From: Candidatus Woesearchaeota archaeon
Lineage (GTDB): Archaea; Nanobdellota; Nanobdellia; Woesearchaeales; GW2011-AR9
NCBI GenBank assembly: GCA_016214025.1
Contig: JACRPH010000055.1
Coordinates: 1-36,162, forward strand
Direction: 5' to 3'
DNA: 36,162 nucleotides
Numbering within the stretch: the stretch's first letter is position 1; every line of letters starts with the position of its first letter. Positions 1 through 10,294 of the stretch are shown piece by piece. The notes under the pieces were generated by a model. That model ran no database searches. It saw only the letters and a program-made list of their open reading frames with translations, and had not been told where the DNA came from. The position numbers and the translations under genes are program-made.

Positions 1-57
1 AGAGCCGAGATTACTTTATTTTGTGAAGTTTTTGGTGTGAATATTTATCACCAGTAA

Positions 58-732
58 TCACCGCACTTCCTCAATCCCTTTCCCTACAATCCTGAATCGG
101 GCTTCCAATCCTTCCGGGAGGGAGCGATGCTTTCTTAAGACAATTCCCCGGGCATTAGCCAATTTCACTAATTCGATCAGGCACTTGGAACTGTACTTCA
201 GCAAATCGCCACCCACCACTTTTACCTGGTCCCGGTTGTCGAACTCACTATATACCTGGGCCGTCAACAGTACTGGTATTTTTCTTCTGCGCGCAATTTC
301 TATCAGAAACGCCAACTGCCTACCCAAAGCAGCATTCACATCATACACTTCTTCATTCTTGCCCAATTCCAAGCGATACAGCATGGAAATGGAATCAACT
401 ACAATCAATCCCACCTGCTCAGTAGCTAGTGAACGGATAGTTTCAAACACTTCTTTCTGCTCTTCAAAATTAGTGGGGCTGAAGAAGATCATCTTGGGCA
501 GAATGTAGTTAAAATCAGAAGAAATTTGTTTGATACGCTCTACTGCGATTCCCCCTTCCGTATCTAAGAAGAGAACTTTCTTTCCGGATTCTGCCACTTT
601 AACTGCCGCAATCAAGCAGAAATTGGTTTTCCCGCTTCCTGAAGGGCCGTAAATCGTGGTCACAATATCATCATCATAGCCTCCATTAAGCAATAGGTCT
701 AAGAAAACGATTCCGGTAGATAGTTTGGGCAT
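58..732 (-). CDS. radB: DNA repair and recombination protein RadB (RecA/Rad51 family)
   Basis: Walker A GPSGSGKTN, Walker B-like LIVVDSIS, short RecA core without the RadA N-terminal domain. Confidence 0.88.
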   Translation of the reverse strand: MPKLSTGIVFLDLLLNGGYDDDIVTTIYGPSGSGKTNFCLIAAVKVAESGKKVLFLDTEGGIAVERIKQISSDFNYILPKMIFFSPTNFEEQKEVFETIRSLATEQVGLIVVDSISMLYRLELGKNEEVYDVNAALGRQLAFLIEIARRRKIPVLLTAQVYSEFDNRDQVKVVGGDLLKYSSKCLIELVKLANARGIVLRKHRSLPEGLEARFRIVGKGIEEVR

Positions 733-944
733 GGAGCAAGTTAAACTGGGGCGGAGATATAAAGATTATGGGGATGGAGAAGATTAATTGGAGAGATGAG
801 CCTCAGATTTGTTGTTTAAAGCGGTTATTGAGCGATAAAGTGGGGATTTGGGCATAACACCTCTTTATACTCAACACCCTCGCAGTATCGTAACTACTCC
901 AGTAGATATAAGCTTATAAGAAAGTAAGAAGCCCATCTAACAAC

Positions 945-1586
945 ATGGGAAAATACGCACTTACAAGAATAACCGGACTGGAAAGCTCTCAACTCAGAAC
1001 CGAATTTGAATCCTACACCGAAGAGTTTGCTGCCAGAAAGATTGACCTGCAAAAAGTCACTTCTGAGATTGTAGACTTACAGACGCGGCCGGAATATAGC
1101 CCTGAAATCCGGATGTTCCAATTAAGAAGGCTGGACTCAGACTTGTTTTACGTGTTTAATGAAACCATTTACACCAGCAACGAGTTTGTAGATGAATTAG
1201 AACAGTTTATCCGGTCAAAAGTAGTGCCCGTAAGAGCTGATAAATTTGAGGAAGTTCCTAAAAGCTACAAACACTTCTTTGAAACGCCATATACGATAGT
1301 GCCGGTAGATGTTATTAAAACTAGCATAAAAATTTCCAACCCAGATGGAAGCTGGCTTACCGCAGAACAAGACACGTTCGAAAAAGTAGATTTCAGTTCA
1401 TCCTGCACTTTAAAGATGTTAGAGCCAGGAATATTATTCGATAAGCTGGAACAGATAGAAAAAGCAGGTAATTTTTCAGTTGTAATCAAGAAATCAAACG
1501 GAGCAAAAGATCTAGAAACTGTAGCTTTTGAATATCGAAGAGGTAATGAACATAAGACCATAGAGCATCTGGTGTTTAGGGGTTAA
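945..1586 (+). CDS. hypothetical protein
   Basis: 213-aa ORF with plausible codon use; no family recognised. Confidence 0.65.
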   Translation: MGKYALTRITGLESSQLRTEFESYTEEFAARKIDLQKVTSEIVDLQTRPEYSPEIRMFQLRRLDSDLFYVFNETIYTSNEFVDELEQFIRSKVVPVRADKFEEVPKSYKHFFETPYTIVPVDVIKTSIKISNPDGSWLTAEQDTFEKVDFSSSCTLKMLEPGILFDKLEQIEKAGNFSVVIKKSNGAKDLETVAFEYRRGNEHKTIEHLVFRG

Positions 1587-1705
1587 TTAAATTCAAATTT
1601 CTTCTGCACTGCTAAAAACAGCACTTCCTTCACCCCTATATTTATAAAATAGAACCACTTAACTAAGCCTAAATGAGGGGGAAGCTAATAAAGCTGTAAT
1701 GGGAG

Positions 1706-3199
1706 ATGGACAATAAGACTAAATACTGGCTCCTGGGAATATTCCTGTTAACCCTAACCGTAAGGCTGCTGTTAGCGTTCCTTATCCCTAACTTCACCTA
1801 CGAATCCTACTTTCACTTAAGGCAGGTGCAGCATATCACTGAAACTGGCCTGCCATTATACCATGACTTTTTATCCTATGGGGGCAGAGAGCTCGTTTTC
1901 CTGCCTTTCTTCCACTACTTCATGAGTTTCTTTGACTTGCTCCTGCCGTTAGAACTGGCTGCTAAACTAATTCCAAATATACTTATGGCATTGCTCACGG
2001 TCATCATTTACTTCATCAGCAAGAAAATAACCAACCACGATACCTCTTCATTAATCTCCGCTTTCATCGCCGGCTTCTTACCCGTGCTTGCTACTCCCAA
2101 CAACTTTGTCCCGGAAACGTTATTCCTGCCATTGATCTTCTTCACCATTTATTCTTTCCTAAATCTCTCCGAAAAGAAATACCTCTACCTCTACTTAACT
2201 TCGTTCATACTCCTCTCCCTTACCAGCTCTGCTGCGTTCCTAATGCTCATGGGCTTCGGCATTTACTTGCTCTTATCATTTTTAGAAGAACGTCAAATTA
2301 AGCCTGAAGAGAAAGAAGTAATGTTATTTTCATTATTCATGTTCATCTGGCTCCAATTCCTGTTCTTCAAAAAAGTATTAATTACTTATGGAATCAGCTT
2401 CATCTGGCAGAACATTCCGCCGGCAATCCTCTTAGAATACTTCCCGCATCTTTCTATCCCCAGCGCCATTGTATTAGTAAGCGTAATACCTTTCCTCGCC
2501 GGAATATGGGTAGTATACCAATCTTTATTTCAGGTGAAAAGCCGAAAGATGTTTCTATTAATCAGCTTAGTAATCGCTACCACCATATTAGCCTGGTTCC
2601 GGTTACTACGGTTCAATCTCTCATTATCTTTCTTTGGAATAACCTTAGCCATATTATTCGCTTTATTCTATCAAGACCTGGCCATGTACATAGAAAAAAC
2701 CAAACTGTCCTCATTAAAAAAATGTCTGCTTCCGTTAACCTTGATTCTGCTCACCCTCACCATCGTTCCACTAACTATTGGCACTGCTTTAAAACAAAGT
2801 ACTCCCTCTACTAAAGAGCTCGCCGCATTCGCCTGGCTTAAAGATAACTCTCCTCCAGACGCAGGCATACTTTCCACTCTCAAAGAAGGGCATTTGGTAA
2901 CCTATTATTCCCAACGACGTAACCTTATGGATGACCAATTCACTTTAATCAGTAATATCGAAGCCAGATTCAACGATTTAAACCATGCATATATCACTAA
3001 ATTCCAAACCCAAGCTTTAAGCGTATTTGACAAGTATAAGATAAATTACTTGGTACTCACTCCTGCTGCCCAACTAAAATATGACTTACCTGGGTTTAAT
3101 TATTTGGGAGAAAGCTGCTTCAAAACTCAATATGATGAAGAAACTAAAATTTATCACGTAGAATGCGCTTTAACTTCGCCTTTAGGAGATGAAAAATGA
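1706..3199 (+). CDS. multi-pass membrane protein, GT-C/STT3-like glycosyltransferase fold
   Basis: Many hydrophobic helices; YESYFHLRQVQHI early loop, C-terminal soluble 'FAWLKDNSPPDAGILS' region typical of GT-C proteins. Confidence 0.7.
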   Translation: MDNKTKYWLLGIFLLTLTVRLLLAFLIPNFTYESYFHLRQVQHITETGLPLYHDFLSYGGRELVFLPFFHYFMSFFDLLLPLELAAKLIPNILMALLTVIIYFISKKITNHDTSSLISAFIAGFLPVLATPNNFVPETLFLPLIFFTIYSFLNLSEKKYLYLYLTSFILLSLTSSAAFLMLMGFGIYLLLSFLEERQIKPEEKEVMLFSLFMFIWLQFLFFKKVLITYGISFIWQNIPPAILLEYFPHLSIPSAIVLVSVIPFLAGIWVVYQSLFQVKSRKMFLLISLVIATTILAWFRLLRFNLSLSFFGITLAILFALFYQDLAMYIEKTKLSSLKKCLLPLTLILLTLTIVPLTIGTALKQSTPSTKELAAFAWLKDNSPPDAGILSTLKEGHLVTYYSQRRNLMDDQFTLISNIEARFNDLNHAYITKFQTQALSVFDKYKINYLVLTPAAQLKYDLPGFNYLGESCFKTQYDEETKIYHVECALTSPLGDEK

Positions 3200-4692
3200 A
3201 TGCGGAAGAGAAGGTATCAAAATCAGAATCGGAAACTTTAACTGAAAATATCAAAGGCCGTCTCCACTTGGACAAATGTGAAGAGCTGTTGGATAACATC
3301 CACTATGACGAAGCCCTCAATTACTTGGTAGAATATCGTTATCTTTACCTTCTGCTCGCTGTAGCGATAGTTTTAGGAGTTCCTCTGCTTTCAATGTATT
3401 GGCAGGGGCAGCCTTTACTGGGCACAGAAAGTTATTATCATCTCTCTCAAGCTCAAGAGATAAATTGGAAGAACTATTACTATTATCCTTTAAACTTGGC
3501 CCAGGAAATTATGCCTTCCTGGACTTTATCATTCATCCCGCTTGCTTTGGCGTTCTTTTCCGTAATCTTGGGATTAAAACTGGCAAAAAGACTGGAACTT
3601 TCAGACCATTTTATCTTCTTGTATCTAGCACTCCTAATCATCTCACCCGTATTTATACTCACTTTTATCACCATCTCTACCTACTCTTACTTCATCAGTC
3701 TGATACTAATTGGATTGTGGCTACTGTCCTCTCACCCTAAACTCCTACAGTACTTAGCTTTAATTCCACTAATGTTAGCCACTGCTTTAGACTTATTCTC
3801 TTCTCTATTTCTACTCCTAACCCTGCTAGTTTACTACTATTATTCCCCCGAAAAAGATAAAGAAGAACACTGCAACATGGTTAAGCTCATCTTAATAATC
3901 ATTGCGGTAACGGCCTTATCCCATTATCTCTTCTTTGACACTCCGCTCTCGCTGGGCCCTTTTCACAACTATAATTTGCTCTCAGATCTGGTCTCAGATT
4001 TAGGAGGATTAAGTGGAATTTCCTTATTCGCTTTGCTCTTAACCGTGGGGGGGCTCATTTACACCTGGAAGGAAAAGAGCTATTATTGGGGGCATTTATT
4101 CATATTACTAACCATCCCCCTCTACATTTACCGGCCCCAATATCTCTTCTTACTGACCATTTCACTCCTGCCCTTCTCCTCATCTGGATTCATCCGCATG
4201 TTTGAACGCCGCTGGAACTTAGACTCTATCAAGAAATTCACTACCCTTTTAGTTATCTTAGGATTGTTATTCTCAACCCTTACTTATTTAAATCGAGTCA
4301 CAGACCTGGGACCAGCTCCCAACGAAATTGAAGCATTAACCTGGCTCAAAGAAAACGTCCCTGAAGAAAGAGCGGTCTTCTCTATTCCTGAAAATAGCGA
4401 ATACATCCGTTATTTTGCCCAAAAAGAGCCGATATCCTCATTCAGAGATTCTCCAGGACAGGCAGAAACAGCCCTCAACATTCTTAATTCTTCTTACACT
4501 TCCACCACTTTCCCGTTATTGGATAAAAATAATATTTCAATTATCTATTTCTCGCCCCGGATGAAACCAGCCTTTCCTTCAGGCCAGGGGCTAATATTGG
4601 TGTTAAGAAACGAAAAGTTTAAAATGGTGCATTCCTCTGGAGATGCTGAGGTGTGGATGTACAAACAGGGCTGGCCGGAAGAAAGTAGCTAA
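3196..4692 (+). CDS. multi-pass membrane protein, GT-C/STT3-like; apparent paralog of the preceding gene
   Basis: Overlaps upstream stop by 4 nt; shares layout and motifs (TESYYHLSQAQEI, LTWLKENVPEERAVFSI) with the upstream ORF. Confidence 0.7.
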   Translation: MNAEEKVSKSESETLTENIKGRLHLDKCEELLDNIHYDEALNYLVEYRYLYLLLAVAIVLGVPLLSMYWQGQPLLGTESYYHLSQAQEINWKNYYYYPLNLAQEIMPSWTLSFIPLALAFFSVILGLKLAKRLELSDHFIFLYLALLIISPVFILTFITISTYSYFISLILIGLWLLSSHPKLLQYLALIPLMLATALDLFSSLFLLLTLLVYYYYSPEKDKEEHCNMVKLILIIIAVTALSHYLFFDTPLSLGPFHNYNLLSDLVSDLGGLSGISLFALLLTVGGLIYTWKEKSYYWGHLFILLTIPLYIYRPQYLFLLTISLLPFSSSGFIRMFERRWNLDSIKKFTTLLVILGLLFSTLTYLNRVTDLGPAPNEIEALTWLKENVPEERAVFSIPENSEYIRYFAQKEPISSFRDSPGQAETALNILNSSYTSTTFPLLDKNNISIIYFSPRMKPAFPSGQGLILVLRNEKFKMVHSSGDAEVWMYKQGWPEESS

Positions 4693-4755
4693 AAGAATGT
4701 GTACACTGCATCAATTTGATTAAATACGCTAAGAAGTTTTCAGCTAGTTAAGAGG

Positions 4756-6036
4756 GTGGTTATGAATACTGTCATCAGCATTATATTATGGATTGCTTAT
4801 GTTGTCGCGTTGTACTTTTCCGTATTTCTGGTATTGGTATACTTAGATAAAAAACGATTATTTTCCATTGAAGAATCAGCTGATAAGATCAGTAAGTTCC
4901 CGCTGGTTTCGGTTTTAATCCCGGCATATAATGAAGAAAAAACCATCCTCCGCACTTTAGAATCGGTACATGCTTTGGACTATCCTAAAGATAAGCTGGA
5001 AGTAATTGTTATCAATGATGGCTCTAAAGATAATACTGAAAAAGTTATCCGAACCTACATTAAAAACAAGCCCCATTTCCAATTGCTGTCCCATCCTAAC
5101 CGGGGAAAAGCTGCTTCCCTTAACCGCGCCTTGAACCTCGCTACAGGAGAATTCTTCGCCTGCTTAGATGCTGATTCTTTTGTAGAAAGTTCCACGCTAA
5201 AAAAGATGCTGCAAATCTATGAAAAAGAAAACAATCCTAATCTGGCTATTGTAACCCCGGCCATGAAAGTGTACCAGCCCCAGAATATGCTGCAGAAGGT
5301 GCAATGGCTGGAATATTTAGTTATCATCTTAATCTCCCGATTATCCAGCCACCTAGATTCTTTATACGTCGCTCCTGGGCCATTCTCACTATATCGCACC
5401 GCGATTATCCGCAAGATCGGGGGCTTTGATGAGAAGAACATTACTGAGGACCAAGAAATTGCCTACCGGCTCCAGCAGCACCAGTATCTGATAAAACAGT
5501 GCACCAATGGTTATGTATATACTACTGCACCACCAGAATTAAAGCCATTTTACCACCAGAGAAGACGATGGTACCTGGGAGGAATAGCCTGCCTGCACCA
5601 GTACCGCAAGCTCGTTGCTAACAAAAAATACGGCGACTTCGGGCTTATGCAGATGGTTAAAAATGTAGTCGGGTTTATATTAGCGGTTACTGGAATAATT
5701 ATCGCCGGATATTTCTTTGTGCTGCCTTTATTTCAGACCCTCAAAGAGATGATAATGGTTAATTTTAACTTTATGCCTTATCTCCAGACGTTAAAAATTA
5801 AGATTACGTTCCTTAACTTTTTGCTTGCTGATTTTAGAAAAGGCCTTATCATTCTGTTCCTGTTTATAATCGGCGGGTTCTTTTTTTATCAGGCCCATCG
5901 CAATGCCAAAGAGAAAATACTTGGATTTGGATGGGTTCCTTTGATTCCTTACTTTGCATTTTATTATACTTTAAAGGGAATAATTTTAATCCTATGTATG
6001 GTTGAATTTGTGAGAGGTAAAAAAGTCAAATGGTAA
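4756..6036 (+). CDS. glycosyltransferase family 2, membrane-anchored processive type
   Basis: VSVLIPAYNEEKTI, VINDGSKDNTE, CLDADS, ITEDQEIAYR, QRRRWYLGG (QxxRW); N- and C-terminal TM segments. Confidence 0.9.
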   Translation: MVMNTVISIILWIAYVVALYFSVFLVLVYLDKKRLFSIEESADKISKFPLVSVLIPAYNEEKTILRTLESVHALDYPKDKLEVIVINDGSKDNTEKVIRTYIKNKPHFQLLSHPNRGKAASLNRALNLATGEFFACLDADSFVESSTLKKMLQIYEKENNPNLAIVTPAMKVYQPQNMLQKVQWLEYLVIILISRLSSHLDSLYVAPGPFSLYRTAIIRKIGGFDEKNITEDQEIAYRLQQHQYLIKQCTNGYVYTTAPPELKPFYHQRRRWYLGGIACLHQYRKLVANKKYGDFGLMQMVKNVVGFILAVTGIIIAGYFFVLPLFQTLKEMIMVNFNFMPYLQTLKIKITFLNFLLADFRKGLIILFLFIIGGFFFYQAHRNAKEKILGFGWVPLIPYFAFYYTLKGIILILCMVEFVRGKKVKW

Positions 6037-6836
6037 GCAGAAAGAGCGAAGTTAAGCAGAATGAAGTTAAACCTAAAGAAGAGCCAATACCCAAAACAAT
6101 GGAAGAAAAAGAAACTAAAGACGGAGCTTTCAGGAAAATAAGCACCGACAAATATGTCCTCGCCGGGATAATCACTTTCCTGATATTCTCGTTAGGATTG
6201 ACATTGGGGATGATAATTGACGATCACCGGTACAACTTGGTGGATGAGATAAATATGGAACAGGAAGTGAAATATCTCAGCCTGCAGTCGCAATACTTGT
6301 ATTTAAATGCATTCAGCAGCTATAACAACTGCCCCATTATCTCTACGGCATTAAAAGAAACGATTAAAGACTTATCAGATTCTTTAAGCGAAGTTATCGC
6401 CTATGAAGAAGAAGAAAAAACTACTACCGATAAAAGAAAGCAGATAATCATGCGCCGGTACTTGCTCGACAACCTTCGCTATTGGCTATTAGCAACTGAG
6501 AATAAACAAAAATGCAGCCTTAATATCGCGCCGATATTATACTTTTATTCTACTGAATGCCCTTCCTGCCCTAATCAAGGCACGATTTTGACTTATTACA
6601 AAAAAGTATTTGGAGAAAAGGTGCTGGTATTTCCCATAAACCTTGACTTTCAATACGAAGAGCCTTTAATAGAGATAGTGATGAATCAATTTAACATAAC
6701 TAAACAGCCTACGCTGATAATTGACGATAAGAAGTATGAAGGTGTAGTTGGGAAAGACCAATTGCTTACTTTAATCTGCAGCTCGCTGAAAGAATCAGAG
6801 CATTGTCCAGAGGAAGTTATTTCAGAGAAGCAGTAA
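6030..6836 (+). CDS. membrane-anchored thioredoxin-like protein
   Basis: N-terminal TM helix then ILYFYSTECPSCPNQ (CxxC) and cis-Pro-like KQPTLII; 7-nt overlap with the GT2. Confidence 0.75.
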   Translation: MVSRKSEVKQNEVKPKEEPIPKTMEEKETKDGAFRKISTDKYVLAGIITFLIFSLGLTLGMIIDDHRYNLVDEINMEQEVKYLSLQSQYLYLNAFSSYNNCPIISTALKETIKDLSDSLSEVIAYEEEEKTTTDKRKQIIMRRYLLDNLRYWLLATENKQKCSLNIAPILYFYSTECPSCPNQGTILTYYKKVFGEKVLVFPINLDFQYEEPLIEIVMNQFNITKQPTLIIDDKKYEGVVGKDQLLTLICSSLKESEHCPEEVISEKQ

Positions 6837-6869
6837 GTTATTCATTTGACCATTAAATTTGTACGCTCC

Positions 6870-8312
6870 ATGAAATTCCTGCAAAATTTAATTAAGAAAT
6901 TGTTGGAAAAACCGTTATGGCTCATTCTAGCGGTGGCGTTCCTACTTCGGGTGCTGTATTTGATATTAAACTACCCTTTATGGTGGGACGCTCATGTGTA
7001 CCTGGGCATGGGAAAATTCTTGTTTTCAGGAGGGAAGATAGGAATGTGGGAGCCGTTCCGGCCATTAATACATCCACTGCTTCTGGGGATAGCTTGGAAA
7101 ATGGGATTGAATACAATTATAATGGGGAAGCTTTTAGACTTGTTATTTTCTTTGGCTTCGGTGTATCTGCTGTATAAAATTGCAGAGAAAGCTTACTCTA
7201 AAACTGCCGCCATAATCTCTTCAATAATATTTGCACTTTCTCCCGTGTTTATCATGTTTACCGGACTGCTCCTAACCGAACCGCTAGCGATACTGTTTGG
7301 ATTAATCGGAATTTACTTTTTGGTTAAAGAAACCTCAGCCAAGAACTATTTCTGGGGCGGACTATTTTTAGGATTATCCTTTCTCACTAAATTTCCACAG
7401 GGAATACTATTGGCAGCAGTAGCCATATCTTTACTTTTAACTAAAACCAGACCGGAAGAACAACTGCATAGTTCGTTACTAAAGAAGCTAAGTTTATTAT
7501 TCTATCTCTCATTTGGCTTCCTAATTCCAGTAATGCCTTATCTTATCTTAAATTATATTCTCTATCAAGATATTTTTCTGCCTTTTACCTCCGGTTCTTG
7601 GATTATTACTACCGCTACTTGGGCGTATAATTCGGAATGGTGGTACTATTTGTACTGGTTCTTTGTGAAAAATCCCTTATACTTATTATTTTTTCCAGCA
7701 TTATACTTATTTTACCAGAAAAAAGAATGGCATAGCCCTCAGAAAAGCATCATTATCTGGGCAGCCCTGCTAATTTTAGCTTACTTTTGGTACCTGCCTC
7801 GTAAGGAAGTCCGATATGTAGTACTAGCTCTGCCTTTTCTCTCGCTAATGATTGGCAGCTTCATTAATTATTTATATGAATTAAACCGGGAGAAGAAAAT
7901 TATTAAACCGAAGGCATTCTGGATAGCATTTACCATTGTGCTTCTGCTTCCCCTGCCCTCTAATCTTTACTTTGAGCGCCCCCCTACTTTTGAGAAAGAG
8001 ATACGCAAAATCGTAGTCGAACACAATATTACCGGAATGGTGCTGACTTCAGATCCGGCTTTCGTCTCTTTTTTAGATAATCCCATAATTACGTTAGACG
8101 GAATGGAATTTGCTCCCACAATTTATGCACGAGAAAGAGGCCGTTACAAATTATTATTCCTAGGAGATTGTGATTTGGGCTGCCCACCTCAGGATAAGGC
8201 TTGTTACATCCACAAAAAGCAGTTTTTAGAGCAGATCATACAGGAAAACAACCCTGAATTCACTTCGCAATACAAAAACTGCACTTATATGATGCTCACC
8301 CCAAAAACTTAA
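6870..8312 (+). CDS. GT-C family (PMT/ArnT-like) membrane glycosyltransferase
   Basis: YPLWWDAHVYLGMGKFL acidic first loop, about 10 TM segments; ORF opens at 6846 but the ATG at 6870 is a more likely start. Confidence 0.75.
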   Translation: MKFLQNLIKKLLEKPLWLILAVAFLLRVLYLILNYPLWWDAHVYLGMGKFLFSGGKIGMWEPFRPLIHPLLLGIAWKMGLNTIIMGKLLDLLFSLASVYLLYKIAEKAYSKTAAIISSIIFALSPVFIMFTGLLLTEPLAILFGLIGIYFLVKETSAKNYFWGGLFLGLSFLTKFPQGILLAAVAISLLLTKTRPEEQLHSSLLKKLSLLFYLSFGFLIPVMPYLILNYILYQDIFLPFTSGSWIITTATWAYNSEWWYYLYWFFVKNPLYLLFFPALYLFYQKKEWHSPQKSIIIWAALLILAYFWYLPRKEVRYVVLALPFLSLMIGSFINYLYELNREKKIIKPKAFWIAFTIVLLLPLPSNLYFERPPTFEKEIRKIVVEHNITGMVLTSDPAFVSFLDNPIITLDGMEFAPTIYARERGRYKLLFLGDCDLGCPPQDKACYIHKKQFLEQIIQENNPEFTSQYKNCTYMMLTPKT

Positions 8313-8338
8313 ATAAGAGGTGCGACTTAGAAATTAAC

Positions 8339-9412
8339 ATGACCTACCAACCCATCGTTGCGGTACTAAAAACTACCCCGCCTACTGTTCTCGATGACTA
8401 CCAAAAACTAATGCACTTAGCCAAATACCAAAAATTCATCCGCAAAGACAAAGAAACTGTTCTTAAACTCAACTTGTCTTGGTCAATGTATTATCCGGCT
8501 TGTTCTACCGAACCTTGGCAGTTGGAAGGCGTGCTCAAGACTTTACAGAAAGACGGCTACAAGAATCTTCATCCGGTAGAAAATCGTACCGTAGTTACCG
8601 ATGTGTGGAAAGGGGCAAAAGGAAATAAATGGCTTCCTATTCTGCAGAAATATGGGCTGAAATACGAGCCATTGACTGAAGTGGAGTGGGTGAACTATAA
8701 GCCGAAAGCAGAGATGCTGGCGCTGGATAAGATTTTTCCTGATGGGCATAAAATTCCAAAAATGTTCATGGGAAAGAATGTTATCCATCTGCCTACAATG
8801 AAAGTCCACGGACACTCGGTGATAACCGGAGCAATAAAAAATGCCTTCGGCGGTTTAATTACTAAGAGAAGGCACCATTGCCATAAAATGATTCATGAGG
8901 TGCTGGTTGATTTGCTAGCTATCCAGAAAGAGATTCATCCGGGAATGTTTGCAGTGATGGATGGAACGGTAGCCGGAGACGGCGCAGGGCCCAGGACAAT
9001 GATTCCAAAAATAAAGAATTATTTACTTGCTTCTGGAGATCAGGTAGCTATTGATGCTATTTCTGCCAAGATGATGGGTTATGACCCGTTAAAAATCAAG
9101 TTCATCAAATTAGCTCATGATAGGGGATTAGGAATGGGCGATCCAAGACAAATTGAAATAGTAGGAGAAGATATTTCCAAAGTAAATTTTCATTTCCAGA
9201 CTTCCCGCAGCCCGGTAATTATGGGAGATAAACTGTTCCGTTTTGGAGCATTAAAGTTTGTAGAACCGTTATTATTTCATACGCCGTTGTTCAAGCTCTG
9301 TGTTTTCGGCTCGGAATTTTATCATGATAAGTTGTGGTACAATACTGTTGGAAAGAGACATATTAATAAATTCATGCACACTGAGTGGGGTAAGCTATGG
9401 CAAAAATATTAG
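8339..9412 (+). CDS. DUF362 domain-containing protein
   Basis: KLNLSW, NVIHLPTMKVHGHSVITGAIKNAFGG and VAIDAISAKMMGYDP are typical DUF362 blocks; no attached ferredoxin domain seen. Confidence 0.8.
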   Translation: MTYQPIVAVLKTTPPTVLDDYQKLMHLAKYQKFIRKDKETVLKLNLSWSMYYPACSTEPWQLEGVLKTLQKDGYKNLHPVENRTVVTDVWKGAKGNKWLPILQKYGLKYEPLTEVEWVNYKPKAEMLALDKIFPDGHKIPKMFMGKNVIHLPTMKVHGHSVITGAIKNAFGGLITKRRHHCHKMIHEVLVDLLAIQKEIHPGMFAVMDGTVAGDGAGPRTMIPKIKNYLLASGDQVAIDAISAKMMGYDPLKIKFIKLAHDRGLGMGDPRQIEIVGEDISKVNFHFQTSRSPVIMGDKLFRFGALKFVEPLLFHTPLFKLCVFGSEFYHDKLWYNTVGKRHINKFMHTEWGKLWQKY

Positions 9413-10260
9413 ATTACATTAATTTGATTCGGGCAAGACAGTGGTACAAGAATTTAGTTATCTTCCTCGCGTTATTTTTCGTAGCACAATTATTTAACTC
9501 AGGACTACTCTTTCTGGCCGGATTAGGTTTTGTGGCATTATGTCTCGCTTCTTCAGCAAATTATATTATTAACGATTTAATAGACTTGCCTAAAGATAAA
9601 CTCAACCCGGAAAAGAAACATCGGCCTTTGGCTTCGGGAACAGTAAACAAATCTTCAGCGATAGTCCTAGCGATTATTTTGTTAATTGTATCTTTAATCT
9701 TAAGTTATTCTCTAAGCCGGTGGTTTTTTTATTCGGTTATGGGGCTAGTGGTGTTGACACAGGTTTATTCTTTGTGGCTGAAAGAGGTGATATTCGCAGA
9801 TATTTTAAGCATCGCGACGTTATTTGTAATTAGGGCCATCTCTGGAGCATTATTAATTGATGTAAAAATTTCTCCATGGCTGATATTGTGCCCGTTCTTC
9901 CTCTCATTATTTTTATCCGTAGGAAAACGCCATTCAGAGATAACTTTGCTTAAAGAGAAATCAGGAGAAACCAGAAAAGTGCTTAAAGAGTACAATCACG
10001 GATTGACAAATTCGCTAATGACGATATCTACTACTCTGCTGATAATCTCTTACGCGCTTTATTCTTTCCTCAGCGAACATCAAAACTTGCTGTTTACCTT
10101 GCCTTTTGCTCTCTTTGTCATCTTCCGCTTTTATTACCTGATCAATTCCGGCTCGGAAATAGCCCGGCATCCCGAAAAGGTTATTAAAGATAGGACAATG
10201 ATAGTAGGAATGGTGCTGTGGGTGCTAGTAACGTTAGTCTTGATTTATGTGCCTTTATAA
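9397..10260 (+). CDS. UbiA-family prenyltransferase, decaprenyl-phosphate phosphoribosyltransferase (DPPR synthase)-like
   Basis: RARQWYKNLVIF; NDLIDLPKD (NDxxDxxxD) followed by KKHRPLASG; multiple TM. Confidence 0.82.
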   Translation: MAKILDYINLIRARQWYKNLVIFLALFFVAQLFNSGLLFLAGLGFVALCLASSANYIINDLIDLPKDKLNPEKKHRPLASGTVNKSSAIVLAIILLIVSLILSYSLSRWFFYSVMGLVVLTQVYSLWLKEVIFADILSIATLFVIRAISGALLIDVKISPWLILCPFFLSLFLSVGKRHSEITLLKEKSGETRKVLKEYNHGLTNSLMTISTTLLIISYALYSFLSEHQNLLFTLPFALFVIFRFYYLINSGSEIARHPEKVIKDRTMIVGMVLWVLVTLVLIYVPL

Positions 10261-10294
10261 AAAGAAGATATTTGTTTAGCATAGGAATTCAAAC

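Noticed and set aside
1706-3199. Annotation as oligosaccharyltransferase STT3/AglB
   Set aside because: No WWDYG-type motif seen; kept as a general GT-C-like call.
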